From: Phycisphaerales bacterium
Lineage (GTDB): Bacteria; Planctomycetota; Phycisphaerae; Sedimentisphaerales; Anaerobacaceae
DNA length: 64,000 nt
Direction of reading: 5' to 3'
Assembly: GCA_020352515.1 (NCBI GenBank)
Contig: CP070678.1
Coordinates: 4,170,942 to 4,234,941, forward strand
Shown here in pieces: positions 8,868-17,903 of the stretch. The notes under the pieces were generated by a model. The model saw only the letters and a list, made by a program, of their open reading frames with translations. It did no database searches and was not told the DNA's origin. How positions within the stretch are numbered: the stretch's first letter is position 1; each line of letters opens with the position of its first letter. The position numbers were made by a program, and so were the translations under genes.

Positions 8868-8900
8868 CTGCAATCCCAGCCCAGCCCGCCGCCGGGGGTC

Positions 8901-10697
8901 TCAGTCAGCGCCCCAATCCTCGCATAGAAGCGCAAAATCAAGAAAGTCGACTCTTGTGTTGCCATCGAGGTCCGCACAGCCCTCGCCGGAGCATCCCCCC
9001 ACGTCCAGCCACTGCTCGGCGAAAATATCCACGTCCTCCCAATTCAGGTCACAGTCTCCGCTTAAATCACCTGCAGCCGGATCAGGGCAATCATCCACAA
9101 GAACAATATGACAGACCGACAGCGCCGGCAGCGTGTACGAAAAGGAGTTGCCCACAATCGGCCCGACGGGTGCTATCTCCCTTATGCTCGATCCGCTCCC
9201 GTCAAACGCCCACACCCGGCCGGCATCGAAGCTCCGCTTGCTCGTAATGGTGAATGAGCCTTCGATGGGAGATTCGAAATTCTTATTGATGACGATAACG
9301 TGCAGCTCCCAGTCCGTTTGCTCAAAGACCGATGCGTAAACCGAGCTGGTTTGCTTGTCCGACATCTGCGAATAAACCCTCGTGTCGCCAAACGTCGAGT
9401 TTGCCCCGTCGTAATTCCTGTAAATTCGGTATGCCGCCGAGACGTAGTCATAATCTCCGCCGAGATGCCAGTACGTCGAGAGATACATGCCGTACTCGCC
9501 GAAGATTCCAAGCACGTCCGCCATCGCGATACCGCCGGAGATGTGATCGGGCGCCCCGTAGCTGTACTCCGTGATCGATAGCTTCGTGCCCGGATAATAC
9601 GATTCGATGGAATTCAGTATGTTCGGCAGAAGCGGCAGGTAATCGCTGAACCACGTGGCGATCCAACTATCCTCGGTATAATCCGGGTCCCAGAGTGTCC
9701 GCGGCGCCTGCATCCGCGCCTCGGCATTTGCCCTGGAATAGGCCGACTGTGATTCGGTGATTCTCCTGCCGTCGCCTCGGGCCTCTGGATACCAGTGCAA
9801 ATCGAGCACGTCGAGCAGGCGCCGGCCGCGTCGCCCCGTGGATGCCCGCATCTGATCCAGGTAATAGTCGATGAACCAGTCGTAGTTGTCCTTGACGTCG
9901 GCCCAGTCAGGCGCATCCTGAAGGCTCAGGTACGCGTTGAATCCGTAAAGCACGGGGCCCAGTATCTGCGCGTTTGGGTCGACGTCCTTGACCGCCTCCG
10001 ACAATGCTACACTCCTTGTGATAAGCTCCTCGCAGCGCAGCTTTTCGGGGTGAATCCGGGGATGGGTCGAGGCCCAGAGGGCGGGCTCGTTATCCAGCGA
10101 ATAACACTTTGCGCCCGTCGGGCTCGACGCGCCGCCGTAACGGCTTACAAGATAGTTGACGCACTCGTCCATATACACGTACGCGTCATCCGTATCCGGG
10201 GCCCCGGGCGGATTGCAGAAGGGGGCGCCCTTGGCATAAACGACCTGTTTCCATCGGTCCGACGGCGCGGTATCCGCTTCGTCCACCGTGCCGTCGTCAT
10301 CGGCGGCGACAAAGCCGGCCATCTGGAGAGTCACGACCGAAAGCTGCCCGGCCGCGAGTGCCGAATCATGGAAGCGCGTCTGCATGATTCCCGGAACGAG
10401 CTGCTGCGAGCCGGGCAGACTTTGCACGAGGTAACGGTCGCTGTGGTGATACCAGTCGCTGCCCGCGTTCGAGTAGTTGTTCTCCCAGTTGTACCCGGTC
10501 AGCCGGTTCCCGCCGCTTCTTCTGGCCGCCAGGTTCTCATCCCCGGAAAGACCCGGGTTCGAGCCGTAAATGTACGGGCTGATAGGCGCCCTCTGGGCCT
10601 CTGTCTCTATCGTGTAAACGACGCTGATCCCGCCGGCGGCGATTCCCGCCACCAACTCTGAACTCAGCAAAATCCCCATTGCCGTCAGGCGCTTCAC
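8901..10697 (-). CDS. GH44-family endoglucanase-like protein with dockerin-like tail
   Basis: 598 residues. I chose the GTG at 10697 because GAGGAG sits 6 bases upstream and a signal peptide follows directly. The catalytic part has GH44 signatures: ISPYIYGSN, GGNRLTGYNWENN with SNAGSDW, the acid/base in YSLDNEPALW and the nucleophile in LSITEYSYG. GH44 enzymes cut beta-1,4-glucans and related hemicelluloses. The last ~60 residues hold two calcium-loop repeats (GDLSGDCDLNWEDVDIFAEQW and ADLDGNTRVDFLDFALLCEDW, each given only in part here as a dockerin-type pattern). In this lineage such tails may act in anchoring or sorting. No cohesin is visible in the window. Confidence 0.85.
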   Translation of the reverse strand: MKRLTAMGILLSSELVAGIAAGGISVVYTIETEAQRAPISPYIYGSNPGLSGDENLAARRSGGNRLTGYNWENNYSNAGSDWYHHSDRYLVQSLPGSQQLVPGIMQTRFHDSALAAGQLSVVTLQMAGFVAADDDGTVDEADTAPSDRWKQVVYAKGAPFCNPPGAPDTDDAYVYMDECVNYLVSRYGGASSPTGAKCYSLDNEPALWASTHPRIHPEKLRCEELITRSVALSEAVKDVDPNAQILGPVLYGFNAYLSLQDAPDWADVKDNYDWFIDYYLDQMRASTGRRGRRLLDVLDLHWYPEARGDGRRITESQSAYSRANAEARMQAPRTLWDPDYTEDSWIATWFSDYLPLLPNILNSIESYYPGTKLSITEYSYGAPDHISGGIAMADVLGIFGEYGMYLSTYWHLGGDYDYVSAAYRIYRNYDGANSTFGDTRVYSQMSDKQTSSVYASVFEQTDWELHVIVINKNFESPIEGSFTITSKRSFDAGRVWAFDGSGSSIREIAPVGPIVGNSFSYTLPALSVCHIVLVDDCPDPAAGDLSGDCDLNWEDVDIFAEQWLDVGGCSGEGCADLDGNTRVDFLDFALLCEDWGAD

Positions 10698-11005
10698 TGC
10701 ACACTCCTCAGTCTTCGGCTCTGCGTCGGCGGCCCGAAGCCGACCCGTCGTCAGGGCTCTTCCGGCCGGAACGGTCGCCACACATATCATTATAACATAT
10801 CCGGCGGCCCCATGAAAACAACGGCTCGCATCCCCGGCGCTCAGGACGCACGGTACCGGCTCCGCGGGCAGAAGTTCAGCTCCCGGCGATGCACCTATGC
10901 GAGCCTGTTAGAAGTCCCGGCGGATTATTGCATCTGTGCTTGCCTGTTTGCCGATTATCAAATATAATCCCGGCTTTCGAACGTCACGTGATTCAGAGAG
11001 CTATT
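10698..11005. other. Divergent intergenic region
   Basis: About 300 bases between the GH44 and tyrS starts. It contains the tyrS promoter near its right end. I see no open reading frame or stable hairpin that calls for a feature. Confidence 0.5.
10940..10968 (+). promoter_or_regulatory. tyrS promoter
   Basis: TTGCCT, a 17-base spacer and a perfect TATAAT (10963-10968), about 38 bases before the tyrS start codon. Confidence 0.65.
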
Positions 11006-12217
11006 ATGCCAGAGAATATAGTAAAGCAGATTCAACAGTTAAAACGCGGCACCGTGGAGGTCTTTACAGAGGCCGAGCTGGCGCAGAAGCTCACCGAAGC
11101 GGCAAAGACCGGGCGACAACTGCGAATCAAGCTCGGCCTCGACCCGACCAGCCCCGATATCCACCTCGGCCATACGGTAGTGCTCAGAAAGATGCGGCAG
11201 TTCCAGGACCTCGGCCACAAGGCCGTCCTGATCATCGGCGACTACACGGCCCGCATCGGCGACCCGTCCGGGCAGAACACCGGCCGGCCGATGCTCTCGG
11301 GCGAGCAGATCGAAAAGAACGCAAAAACCTACTTCGAGCAGGCGGGAAAAATCCTCGACACGTCGGCCGAAAAGCTCGAAGTGCGCCACAACTCCGAATG
11401 GCTCAGCGGCCTGCAGCTCGCCGATATAATCAAGTTGGCCGCAAACATGACCGTCGCGCGAATGCTCGAACGCGATACCTTCGACCTCCGCTACAAAAAC
11501 GGCGACCCCATCGGCGTCCACGAATTCCTCTATCCCCTGATGCAGGGCTACGATTCGGTAATGATAAAGAGCGACGTCGAGTTGGGCGGCACCGACCAGA
11601 CCTTCAACAACCTCGTCGGACGCGACCTCCAGAGAAACGACGGCCAGCCGCCACAGATCGTAATTACCATGCCGATCCTTGTCGGCCTCGACGGCAGGGA
11701 AAAAATGAGCAAGTCAAAGGGCAACTATATCGGCGTCACCGATGAGCCCAAAGATATGTTCGGCAAGGTAATGAGCATCTCCGACGAGCTGATGGAGAAC
11801 TACTTCACGCTGCTGACCGACCTGCCCACAGAGAGAATCGCCGAGCTGACCGACCCGGCCGGGACCCACCCCAAAGAGGCGAAGGTCCTGCTCGGCAAGA
11901 CCATCGTCGCTCAGTTCCACGGCCCCGATGCCGCCGATGCCGCCGCCGCCCATTTCGAGCAGGTCTTCGCGCAAAAACAGCTCCCCGACGAGATGCCTGA
12001 AGTTCTGGTACCCACAGAGGCTATCACAGCGGCGAAGCTGCTTGTGCTTTGCAAGCTTGTCGCTACCGGCGGCGAGGCAAAGAGAATTATTAAGCAGGGC
12101 GGCGCTGTCATTAACAACAGGAAGCTTTCCGACCCCAACGAACAAATCATGCCTGCCGACGGCATGGTCCTTCGCGTGGGAAAACGAAAATTCGCAAGGC
12201 TCCGCGTCGATGCCTGA
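11006..12217 (+). CDS. tyrS: Tyrosyl-tRNA synthetase
   Basis: 403 residues, the usual length. Charges tRNA-Tyr with tyrosine in the cytosol. The class I HIGH motif appears as HLGH (53-56), the KMSKS loop is exact (233-237), the tyrosine/ATP pocket shows GLDPTSPDIHLGH and GGTDQ, and an S4-type RNA-binding domain closes the protein (residues ~340-403). The ATG at 11006 follows AGAGAG and is where homology starts; an upstream open frame is not part of it. It has its own promoter and no co-directional neighbour. Confidence 0.97.
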   Translation: MPENIVKQIQQLKRGTVEVFTEAELAQKLTEAAKTGRQLRIKLGLDPTSPDIHLGHTVVLRKMRQFQDLGHKAVLIIGDYTARIGDPSGQNTGRPMLSGEQIEKNAKTYFEQAGKILDTSAEKLEVRHNSEWLSGLQLADIIKLAANMTVARMLERDTFDLRYKNGDPIGVHEFLYPLMQGYDSVMIKSDVELGGTDQTFNNLVGRDLQRNDGQPPQIVITMPILVGLDGREKMSKSKGNYIGVTDEPKDMFGKVMSISDELMENYFTLLTDLPTERIAELTDPAGTHPKEAKVLLGKTIVAQFHGPDAADAAAAHFEQVFAQKQLPDEMPEVLVPTEAITAAKLLVLCKLVATGGEAKRIIKQGGAVINNRKLSDPNEQIMPADGMVLRVGKRKFARLRVDA

Positions 12218-12332
12218 TCGCCGCGCCGCAAGAGCGAAATTCGCGGGCATCAGACATGCGTGATTCCGAGCAGGTGAAGGACTTTGGTTCGCGGCAGAGG
12301 TCATCGCCCGCTGAGGTGCGTGCCCCGCGGAA

Positions 12333-13523
12333 TCAGTCCCTGCGCATCCGCGGGTTTGTAGAGATCGGCGTTGGGTATTTGAGCACGACAATGTATGTCG
12401 ATATTAGAAACGTCAGAATCACCACCAATTGAATCAGGTACGATGTCGGCCTGGCGATTCTGCCCGCACCTGCCGCCGCATACGCCACCAAAAGGCCGAA
12501 CTCGCTGGCCTGCCCCAGCCGCAAGCCCAGTTCTCTTGCCACCTCCGTCTGCTCCTTCGCTGCCCGGAACGCCAGGGCAAACACGACGGGCTTAACGGCG
12601 ATAAGCACAATTGCCATCACAACGCCGGCGAGGGCTATCGATTGCGTCACCAGAAGGTCGAACTTCGCCCCTATCGAAAAGAAGAAGAGTATCAGAAAGA
12701 ACTCTCGTAGCGGCTTGAGCTTCTCGGCAATGCCTATCGCGATTGGGAACGAGGCCAGCGATGTGCCTGCAATGAAAGCCCCGGCCTCGTATGAAATCCC
12801 CAGCTTCTTCCCAACTGCCGCCACAAGCAGACACCATCCGAGCGACACGAGAAAAATGTAGTCCTGGATAACGTCGAATCTGCCGAACAACGGCAGCAGG
12901 CAGAACTTTACCAAAATCCCGGCTCCCGCGCCGAGCAGAACCGTCTTTAAGACCAGAAGAGCGGTCCCTGCGTATATGTTTCCCTTGCCGCCGCCCGTAA
13001 TCACCAAAATCAGCACTATAGCGATGATATCCTGCAGGAGCAGCACGCTGGTCATCAGCTCCCCGATCCGCTTATGGTGCAGGGCGGTAGTGGGTGTGAG
13101 CTTGATGCTCACGACCGTGCTCGAGAACATCAGCGCCGCCCCCGCTATGATACCGTCTACCACGGGCAGCCGGAATGCAATTGCGATCAGGGCCGTGGGC
13201 ACGGCGAAAGCAACGCTCGTGGAAACGGTGATTAGGGACGTCTTCCTGAGCAGGCCCAGCAGCCTGTTCGGATGGAGGTTCAGCCCCAGCAGAAAAAGAA
13301 GTAGGATTATGCCCACGTGCGATATGCTCTGGATGTGTGACGGGTCCTTTATCAGCTTTGCCCCCCAGGGCCCGATCATCATGCCGAGGGCTATGTACGC
13401 AAGGATTATCGGCTGTTTGAGATACAAAAACAGCGTCGATACCAGTGACGCCCCCACAAATATCAACGCCAGCTCATATACAATGTGCTCCAGTCCCATC
13501 GCACCATCCGGCCAAGCGCTCAA
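12333..13523 (-). CDS. CPA2-family cation:proton antiporter
   Basis: 396 residues, a KefB/NapA-like membrane domain with about 11-12 hydrophobic segments and no C-terminal TrkA-N domain. Motifs of the family are the LGMMIGPWG re-entrant turn, FLLGLNL, and SYEAGAFIAGTSLAS, which includes the acidic transport region. It likely exchanges Na+ or K+ for protons. The start is a TTG at 13523 with AAGGA five bases upstream; the ATG at 13499 (MGLEHIVYEL) is the alternative. The C-terminal 60 residues resemble a decayed sequence at 15.9-16.05 kb. Confidence 0.85.
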   Translation of the reverse strand: MSAWPDGAMGLEHIVYELALIFVGASLVSTLFLYLKQPIILAYIALGMMIGPWGAKLIKDPSHIQSISHVGIILLLFLLGLNLHPNRLLGLLRKTSLITVSTSVAFAVPTALIAIAFRLPVVDGIIAGAALMFSSTVVSIKLTPTTALHHKRIGELMTSVLLLQDIIAIVLILVITGGGKGNIYAGTALLVLKTVLLGAGAGILVKFCLLPLFGRFDVIQDYIFLVSLGWCLLVAAVGKKLGISYEAGAFIAGTSLASFPIAIGIAEKLKPLREFFLILFFFSIGAKFDLLVTQSIALAGVVMAIVLIAVKPVVFALAFRAAKEQTEVARELGLRLGQASEFGLLVAYAAAGAGRIARPTSYLIQLVVILTFLISTYIVVLKYPTPISTNPRMRRD

Positions 13524-13658
13524 GCAAGTCCTTCAGCAGCACCACACCGCCGCAAGTCACACAAAGCAGCCATCCGAATCACACCACGGTTCTCTACGCC
13601 ATCGCTGTTGATATGGTTCGTGACACGTCTGAGGCGCTCGATGGCGGCCACTTCACCG

Positions 13659-13946
13659 CTACTCCGGAATCCATATCTTCTTGGCCCATACGACCTCCGC
13701 CGAGCCGGGCAGCATCAACTCCGTCTGGCTCTTCGTAAGGAACACGAGCCCCTTGTAGCTTGTCAGGTACCGATGGTGCTTCGTCAGCAGTCCTCCCATC
13801 GCACAGACCACCAGGGGCCGGTCGCTCCTTCTGAGTATCTGCTCGAATTCCTGTGGCTCAACCCGCACTATTGCCCCTGAAGCCTTTATCGCCTGCGCAA
13901 TAGCCGCAGCCGCTGCCGCTCCACCTGTCACCGCCCCGTTGGTCAT
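13659..13946 (-). CDS. Conserved small protein of unknown function
   Basis: 95 residues. An Ala-rich N-terminus (MTNGAVTGGAAAAAAIAQAIKASG) leads into a compact alpha/beta sequence with a strand (PLVVCAMGG), a basic helix (LLTKHHRYLTSYKG) and a strand GLVFLTKS. No membrane segment or signal. I recall proteins of this pattern recurring in unrelated bacteria without a function, but cannot name a family. It stands alone, with the antiporter gene about 135 bases downstream on the same strand. Confidence 0.65.
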   Translation of the reverse strand: MTNGAVTGGAAAAAAIAQAIKASGAIVRVEPQEFEQILRRSDRPLVVCAMGGLLTKHHRYLTSYKGLVFLTKSQTELMLPGSAEVVWAKKIWIPE

Positions 13947-14367
13947 GGTAATGCCCTTTCAGACAAATCTTTTGTGCCAATCATATAAATATACGCATCA
14001 GCCGCCACTCTTTATCAACCCGCCTTCGTCGCCAACTGCGAAAATGCGGCAATCTACGACCCTACCTCACGGTAGGGCAGAACTGAGTATTGATACGGCT
14101 AAGAGGGCCGCAGCCGCCCTCTTGCGGGACTCACGAGAGCGTAAAGACCATGACTCGTACCCGGCAGCCGGTGCCGCCCTTGGTGGCGAAGCGCCCTGCC
14201 GCCGCAGGTCGTAATTACCCTGCCGTTTCCGCGCGGCCTCTGCCGTAGGATCGTGCATGCGCGAAGACGAATGTTGGCAAAAGCCAAGCCGGCCGCAGGC
14301 TGAGCTGTCCGTCGCTCAGCCGTCTTTCTTGTCTCTGAACAGAGCTGCCGCCAATGCTTCGCTATGT
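13947..14367. other. Gene-less stretch with two hairpins
   Basis: No credible gene. Two perfect inverted repeats are visible: CCCTACC/GGTAGGG (14060-14077) and AAGAGGGC/GCCCTCTT (14101-14123). Neither is followed by a T-tract, so they are not typical terminators. Possible uses are transcript stabilisation or a processed 3' end for the flanking minus-strand phosphohydrolase gene. Confidence 0.45.
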
Positions 14368-15639
14368 CTAGTTCAGTTCCTTGTGTATTCGATTGAGATA
14401 CTGGTTGCTGAAATCGATCTTCAGCTCGACCCAAAGCGGGCAGTGGTCGGACATCTGCCAGGTCCGCCACTTGTTACAGTAGTATGCCTTCTTTTCCGAT
14501 CTACTGCGCAACTGGCCCGCCTTCTTCGTTCCCTTCTCATGGTAATCACGCAGATCCGTATTCGCAATCGAGTCATGGTAAATCGGGTAGTCGTCATCCC
14601 GGTAAACCGAGTCGAAGAACCTGAAGACGCCGCTGTTCTTCTTGCTCGGCCCCATCTGCAATTCGCCCCTCTTGACCATGAACGCGATCTGGTCGTAATA
14701 CATGCTTTCGCTGACGTTGCTCTTGTACAGCTTCTCGGGAAGTGTAAAGCGGTTTTTCTTCAGCGCCTTCATGGTCTCGTCCTCTGGCCCGACTATGTTG
14801 AAGTCCCCCAGGAGGATGAAGTTCTCGCCGGTCTTCTCCCTCTTGCGAACCTCCTTGGCCCGGTCGGCCAGGAACTTCGAGATAGCCGCAATCTCCTTGA
14901 CGCGTCTGTCGTACTTGGCGCCCGAACCGGCCCCATAGTAAAGGTGCACGGTACACAGGTTGAACTTGAACCACCCGGCCTGAAACGCCACTAAGAACGG
15001 CGTTCGCGCAAACTGGCGATATCTCGCCACCTTCTGCCCCTCGGGCAGATGAACCACGTGCGCGCCTTCGGGTAGTACCAGCTTCTGCCCCTTCTTCACA
15101 GCCGCCGTTGACCCATCGGGCAGCTTCAGCTCTGTCTTTCCCGTAAACTCGATGCTGTGCGATTCAGGAAGCTTGATGTCAACCTCTTCGCCCCCGATGG
15201 TCTGGCTCAGCGGTAGAACGATTTCGCCCGCTATATTGCGAAAGAGGATTTTTCTTCGGTCATAGACGAAGGTCAGCCGCTCCTCGTTGCCCCCGGGCCC
15301 TTCGGTTACATCGGTCGCTATATACTCCCAGTTGGGCCCGAGAATACTCATCACTCGTTTGAGCGGCCCCAGATCTGTCGTAACCTCCTGAACGGCTACA
15401 AGGTCGAACGACGCAATGATCTCTGCGATGTAGTAGAACGCCTCATCCAGGCGGGGCCCGTGGCCGAATTTGTTGGAGTCGAAGTCTCGAATGTTCCATG
15501 TCGCCAATAGAAGCGTGTCACGCAGCGTCCTCGCTGGAATGTCCTTCTTGAGCTGCTTGCGCAATGCCAGCAGACGCTCGATCGCGCGGCCTGCAAAAAG
15601 ACGGTTTTCCTGCTTTCTTAGGTTCTTGTAGAATGGCAT
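14368..15639 (-). CDS. Endonuclease/exonuclease/phosphatase (EEP) family protein
   Basis: 423 residues. The EEP fold motifs are in order: an early metal-site asparagine in LLLATWNIRDFD, the glutamate in DLVAVQEVTTD, GDFNIVGPED, and the C-terminal catalytic SDH in WQMSDHCPLWVEL. About 90 residues of beta-rich sequence are inserted between the second and third motifs (including KLPDGSTAAVKKGQK). There is no signal peptide, so it is probably cytosolic. Substrate (nucleic acid, inositol phosphate or other phosphodiester) cannot be told. No operon partner. Confidence 0.8.
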   Translation of the reverse strand: MPFYKNLRKQENRLFAGRAIERLLALRKQLKKDIPARTLRDTLLLATWNIRDFDSNKFGHGPRLDEAFYYIAEIIASFDLVAVQEVTTDLGPLKRVMSILGPNWEYIATDVTEGPGGNEERLTFVYDRRKILFRNIAGEIVLPLSQTIGGEEVDIKLPESHSIEFTGKTELKLPDGSTAAVKKGQKLVLPEGAHVVHLPEGQKVARYRQFARTPFLVAFQAGWFKFNLCTVHLYYGAGSGAKYDRRVKEIAAISKFLADRAKEVRKREKTGENFILLGDFNIVGPEDETMKALKKNRFTLPEKLYKSNVSESMYYDQIAFMVKRGELQMGPSKKNSGVFRFFDSVYRDDDYPIYHDSIANTDLRDYHEKGTKKAGQLRSRSEKKAYYCNKWRTWQMSDHCPLWVELKIDFSNQYLNRIHKELN

Positions 15640-15858
15640 AAGGCTCTCCTTTCCGCCGCATCATCGGCCTCGAAGACTGTTGTTCGAATCGTCTACCGTG
15701 TCTTGCCCCTGTTGCTTTGACACATTGTGTGTCTTGGTTGCCGGCCTGACAAGAGGAAAGCGGGCTCTGCTCGACAATTTTCTTCCGGGCGCACAGTGCG
15801 ACCTGCCGGCCGAACCAGGCAGGATAATCCTTCGAAACAGGTCTTCGACCCTTTTAGC

Positions 15859-16050
15859 TCAGTCGCTGGCGATTTCTTGATTCGTCGAAATCGCCGTCGG
15901 ATATGCCAAAACGAGCGTGTATGTCGCTACTTCGAGCGCCAATCTCGTCGGTAATTGAATCAGATGCGACGTTTCCCAGGCAATCCCCCCCGGCGCCCTT
16001 GGCCGCAGCGGGCGCCAGAAACACATACTCGCCCTGCACAGATCGCAGGG
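15859..16050 (-). pseudogene. Decayed C-terminal remnant of a CPA2 antiporter
   Basis: Read on the minus strand, the last ~60 codons before the TGA at 15859-15861 resemble the end of the antiporter 3.5 kb away: TSHLIQL against TSYLIQL, and YTLVLAYPTAISTN against YIVVLKYPTPISTN. The part before this (GEYVFLAPAAAKGAGG against SEFGLLVAYAAAGAGR) lies in another frame. The two join if one base is removed from a run of seven G (minus strand, about 15985-15991). Everything upstream is gone. I infer a truncated paralogue; the nucleotide sequences have diverged too far for a recent copy. Confidence 0.7.
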
Positions 16051-16087
16051 CGGCTTCACAACCGGAAGCGCAGCTATCCCGGACGTG

Positions 16088-17680
16088 TCAGCGCCTGTCA
16101 AGTTGGCCGAGCCGCGATTTCAATTCCTCGGCCACCCTGCGTATTTCGTTCGCGCCGGCTGGCGGCTTGGTCAGCCCTGCCGTTTCACTTACCTCGGCCT
16201 GGGCCTGCAGACCCTCTATCGCCCGCGTTACCCGCTCTCTCAGCCCGGGGACCTGATGCCCCTCGGCCAGCACCTTGTAGCCGAAGAAGGCCTCGGCATG
16301 CAGCTTCCACACCGTCGCCACCCGACGCCGTAGCTCCAGCCTCCAGTAGAGGTCTGCATAATGTTCGCTTGTCAGATGCTTGCGAGCCCGGGCCAAGTGG
16401 AGCAGCGACTCATCGGCCATCGCAATGGCCCCGTCCTTTTCGGCCAGAATAGTCTCCAGCAGCACCGGATCCGGATGATTCAGCCGATTCTCCATTTCCC
16501 GATACCTCGGCTCCTCCGGTTTCCACTTGGCAATTGTGCGCGACGACAAATGTCCGTTCGCATAACCATAGGAAGGCAGGGCCGAGTGGTTCGTAATCCA
16601 GAACTCGAGTACAAAGTAGCTCTTGTTGACAATCTCGAACGACGGCCGCAGAGCCTTTTCCAGGAAAGGCGCCGCCTCCGGCCCGTACCTTGTCGCAAGC
16701 CAGTCGCGCCATATCTGCTTTGACGTCACCTTAGCATCACGCGTAAGGCGGCACAGCGCATAAAGGTTGATTTCGTTGGGCGTATAGATGGCGTCGTAGC
16801 CGCCGTGGTCCACGCGCGCGTTATACCCGACGACGCCCGGCCGGGAAAGGTCGTAACGCCACCGATACTCGAAATACTCCGGGCACGTGTACGGGATGCG
16901 CCCCTTGCCCGTGAATTCCGACGAGCAGTCGAACTCCACGATCAGCTTCCGGTCCGGGAATTTACCTATCATCGGATTGTGCGGGTAATACGGCTGCCAG
17001 TCGTGCGGAACGCATTTCGATTGCAGCATCACGTGCGGGTCAACTTTCTCCATGCCCTCGGCGAACCACTGAAGCTCCTTCGGCTCGTATAGAAACGAGC
17101 GCACCACAAAATCCTTCTTGAGCCTCCGGCAGACGTTGTCGATCGTGTTGATCATCCGGGCAAACCTGTCCGGCATCGACAGCCTCGACCTGACGCTGTC
17201 TCCTCGAAATATCTTGTACTTTGTCTCGTGGAAGGTCAGCACGATCCCGTTGAATTCCGGAAAATCACGAAACAGCCATTCGTACTTGTCCTGCAGCCAG
17301 TTCCAGAACATCGGCCGATCCAGTTGCACCGCGTTGTCGGAAATATACTCTTTCGGAACGTCGCTCTCCAGCTCGTGCACCCAAATCCAAACCCGCAGGC
17401 CGAATCCGTGCGCCTCCTTTGCCAGTTGCCTTAGTTGCTCGGCTCGCTTCGAATCCCTGTAAAGCTGCGAGACCTCCTTGATCATCTCGTGCGAGAAGAT
17501 AACCGTATTGATGTCGTACTCCCTGGCTTTTTTCAACGCCCCCGATACGTACGGCCCGTCCGGCGTGTGAAACTGCCAGCACCGAACCGAAGCCAAACGC
17601 TGCCCCGCCTCCGACACAGCCCCAAGCCAGCCAAAAACGAGAGTGACGACCAAGAGCGCGCTCACTGTCAAAATCCTCAC
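16088..17680 (-). CDS. Secreted GH67-like TIM-barrel protein
   Basis: 530 residues from a GTG at 17680, chosen because TGGAGG lies six bases upstream and a signal peptide (VRILTVSALLVVTLVFG...) starts there. A longer frame exists but lacks these signs. The barrel region has YDINTVIFSHE, FGLRVWIWVHEL, FNGIVLTFHETKYK and KLIVEFDCSSEFTG, a layout like GH67/GH115-type alpha-glucuronidase relatives. The C-terminal third is helical and Arg-rich, and resembles helical domains attached to such barrels. The exact family and substrate are uncertain. It has its own promoter. Confidence 0.6.
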   Translation of the reverse strand: MRILTVSALLVVTLVFGWLGAVSEAGQRLASVRCWQFHTPDGPYVSGALKKAREYDINTVIFSHEMIKEVSQLYRDSKRAEQLRQLAKEAHGFGLRVWIWVHELESDVPKEYISDNAVQLDRPMFWNWLQDKYEWLFRDFPEFNGIVLTFHETKYKIFRGDSVRSRLSMPDRFARMINTIDNVCRRLKKDFVVRSFLYEPKELQWFAEGMEKVDPHVMLQSKCVPHDWQPYYPHNPMIGKFPDRKLIVEFDCSSEFTGKGRIPYTCPEYFEYRWRYDLSRPGVVGYNARVDHGGYDAIYTPNEINLYALCRLTRDAKVTSKQIWRDWLATRYGPEAAPFLEKALRPSFEIVNKSYFVLEFWITNHSALPSYGYANGHLSSRTIAKWKPEEPRYREMENRLNHPDPVLLETILAEKDGAIAMADESLLHLARARKHLTSEHYADLYWRLELRRRVATVWKLHAEAFFGYKVLAEGHQVPGLRERVTRAIEGLQAQAEVSETAGLTKPPAGANEIRRVAEELKSRLGQLDRR

Positions 17681-17807
17681 AATCAACCTCCAAACTCGTC
17701 CTGCCTGCCTGGGCGGCTCGTTAATTGTCGCTTTCAACCTGTCTGGCACGCCGAGCCTTGTGCCGGTGCCGGGCGCATATCTGCATCGAAACTTGTCATT
17801 TTCCACA

Positions 17808-17835
17808 ATCCTAAACCAATAGCAGGACATGTCAA
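17808..17835 (-). promoter_or_regulatory. Promoter of the GH67-like gene
   Basis: On the minus strand: perfect TTGACA (17830-17835), 16-base spacer, TAGGAT (17808-17813). The same -10 hexamer is seen before ileS. Confidence 0.6.
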
Positions 17836-17903
17836 CACCCGGCTGTTTTTGAAGGTCAAAAAATCCGTGCAGTCTGCGGGAAGCGTGTGTATAATGTGTC
17901 GTT

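Noticed and set aside
10889..11005. 39-codon extension upstream of tyrS
   Set aside because: Not part of the TyrS family and it crosses the TATAAT promoter.
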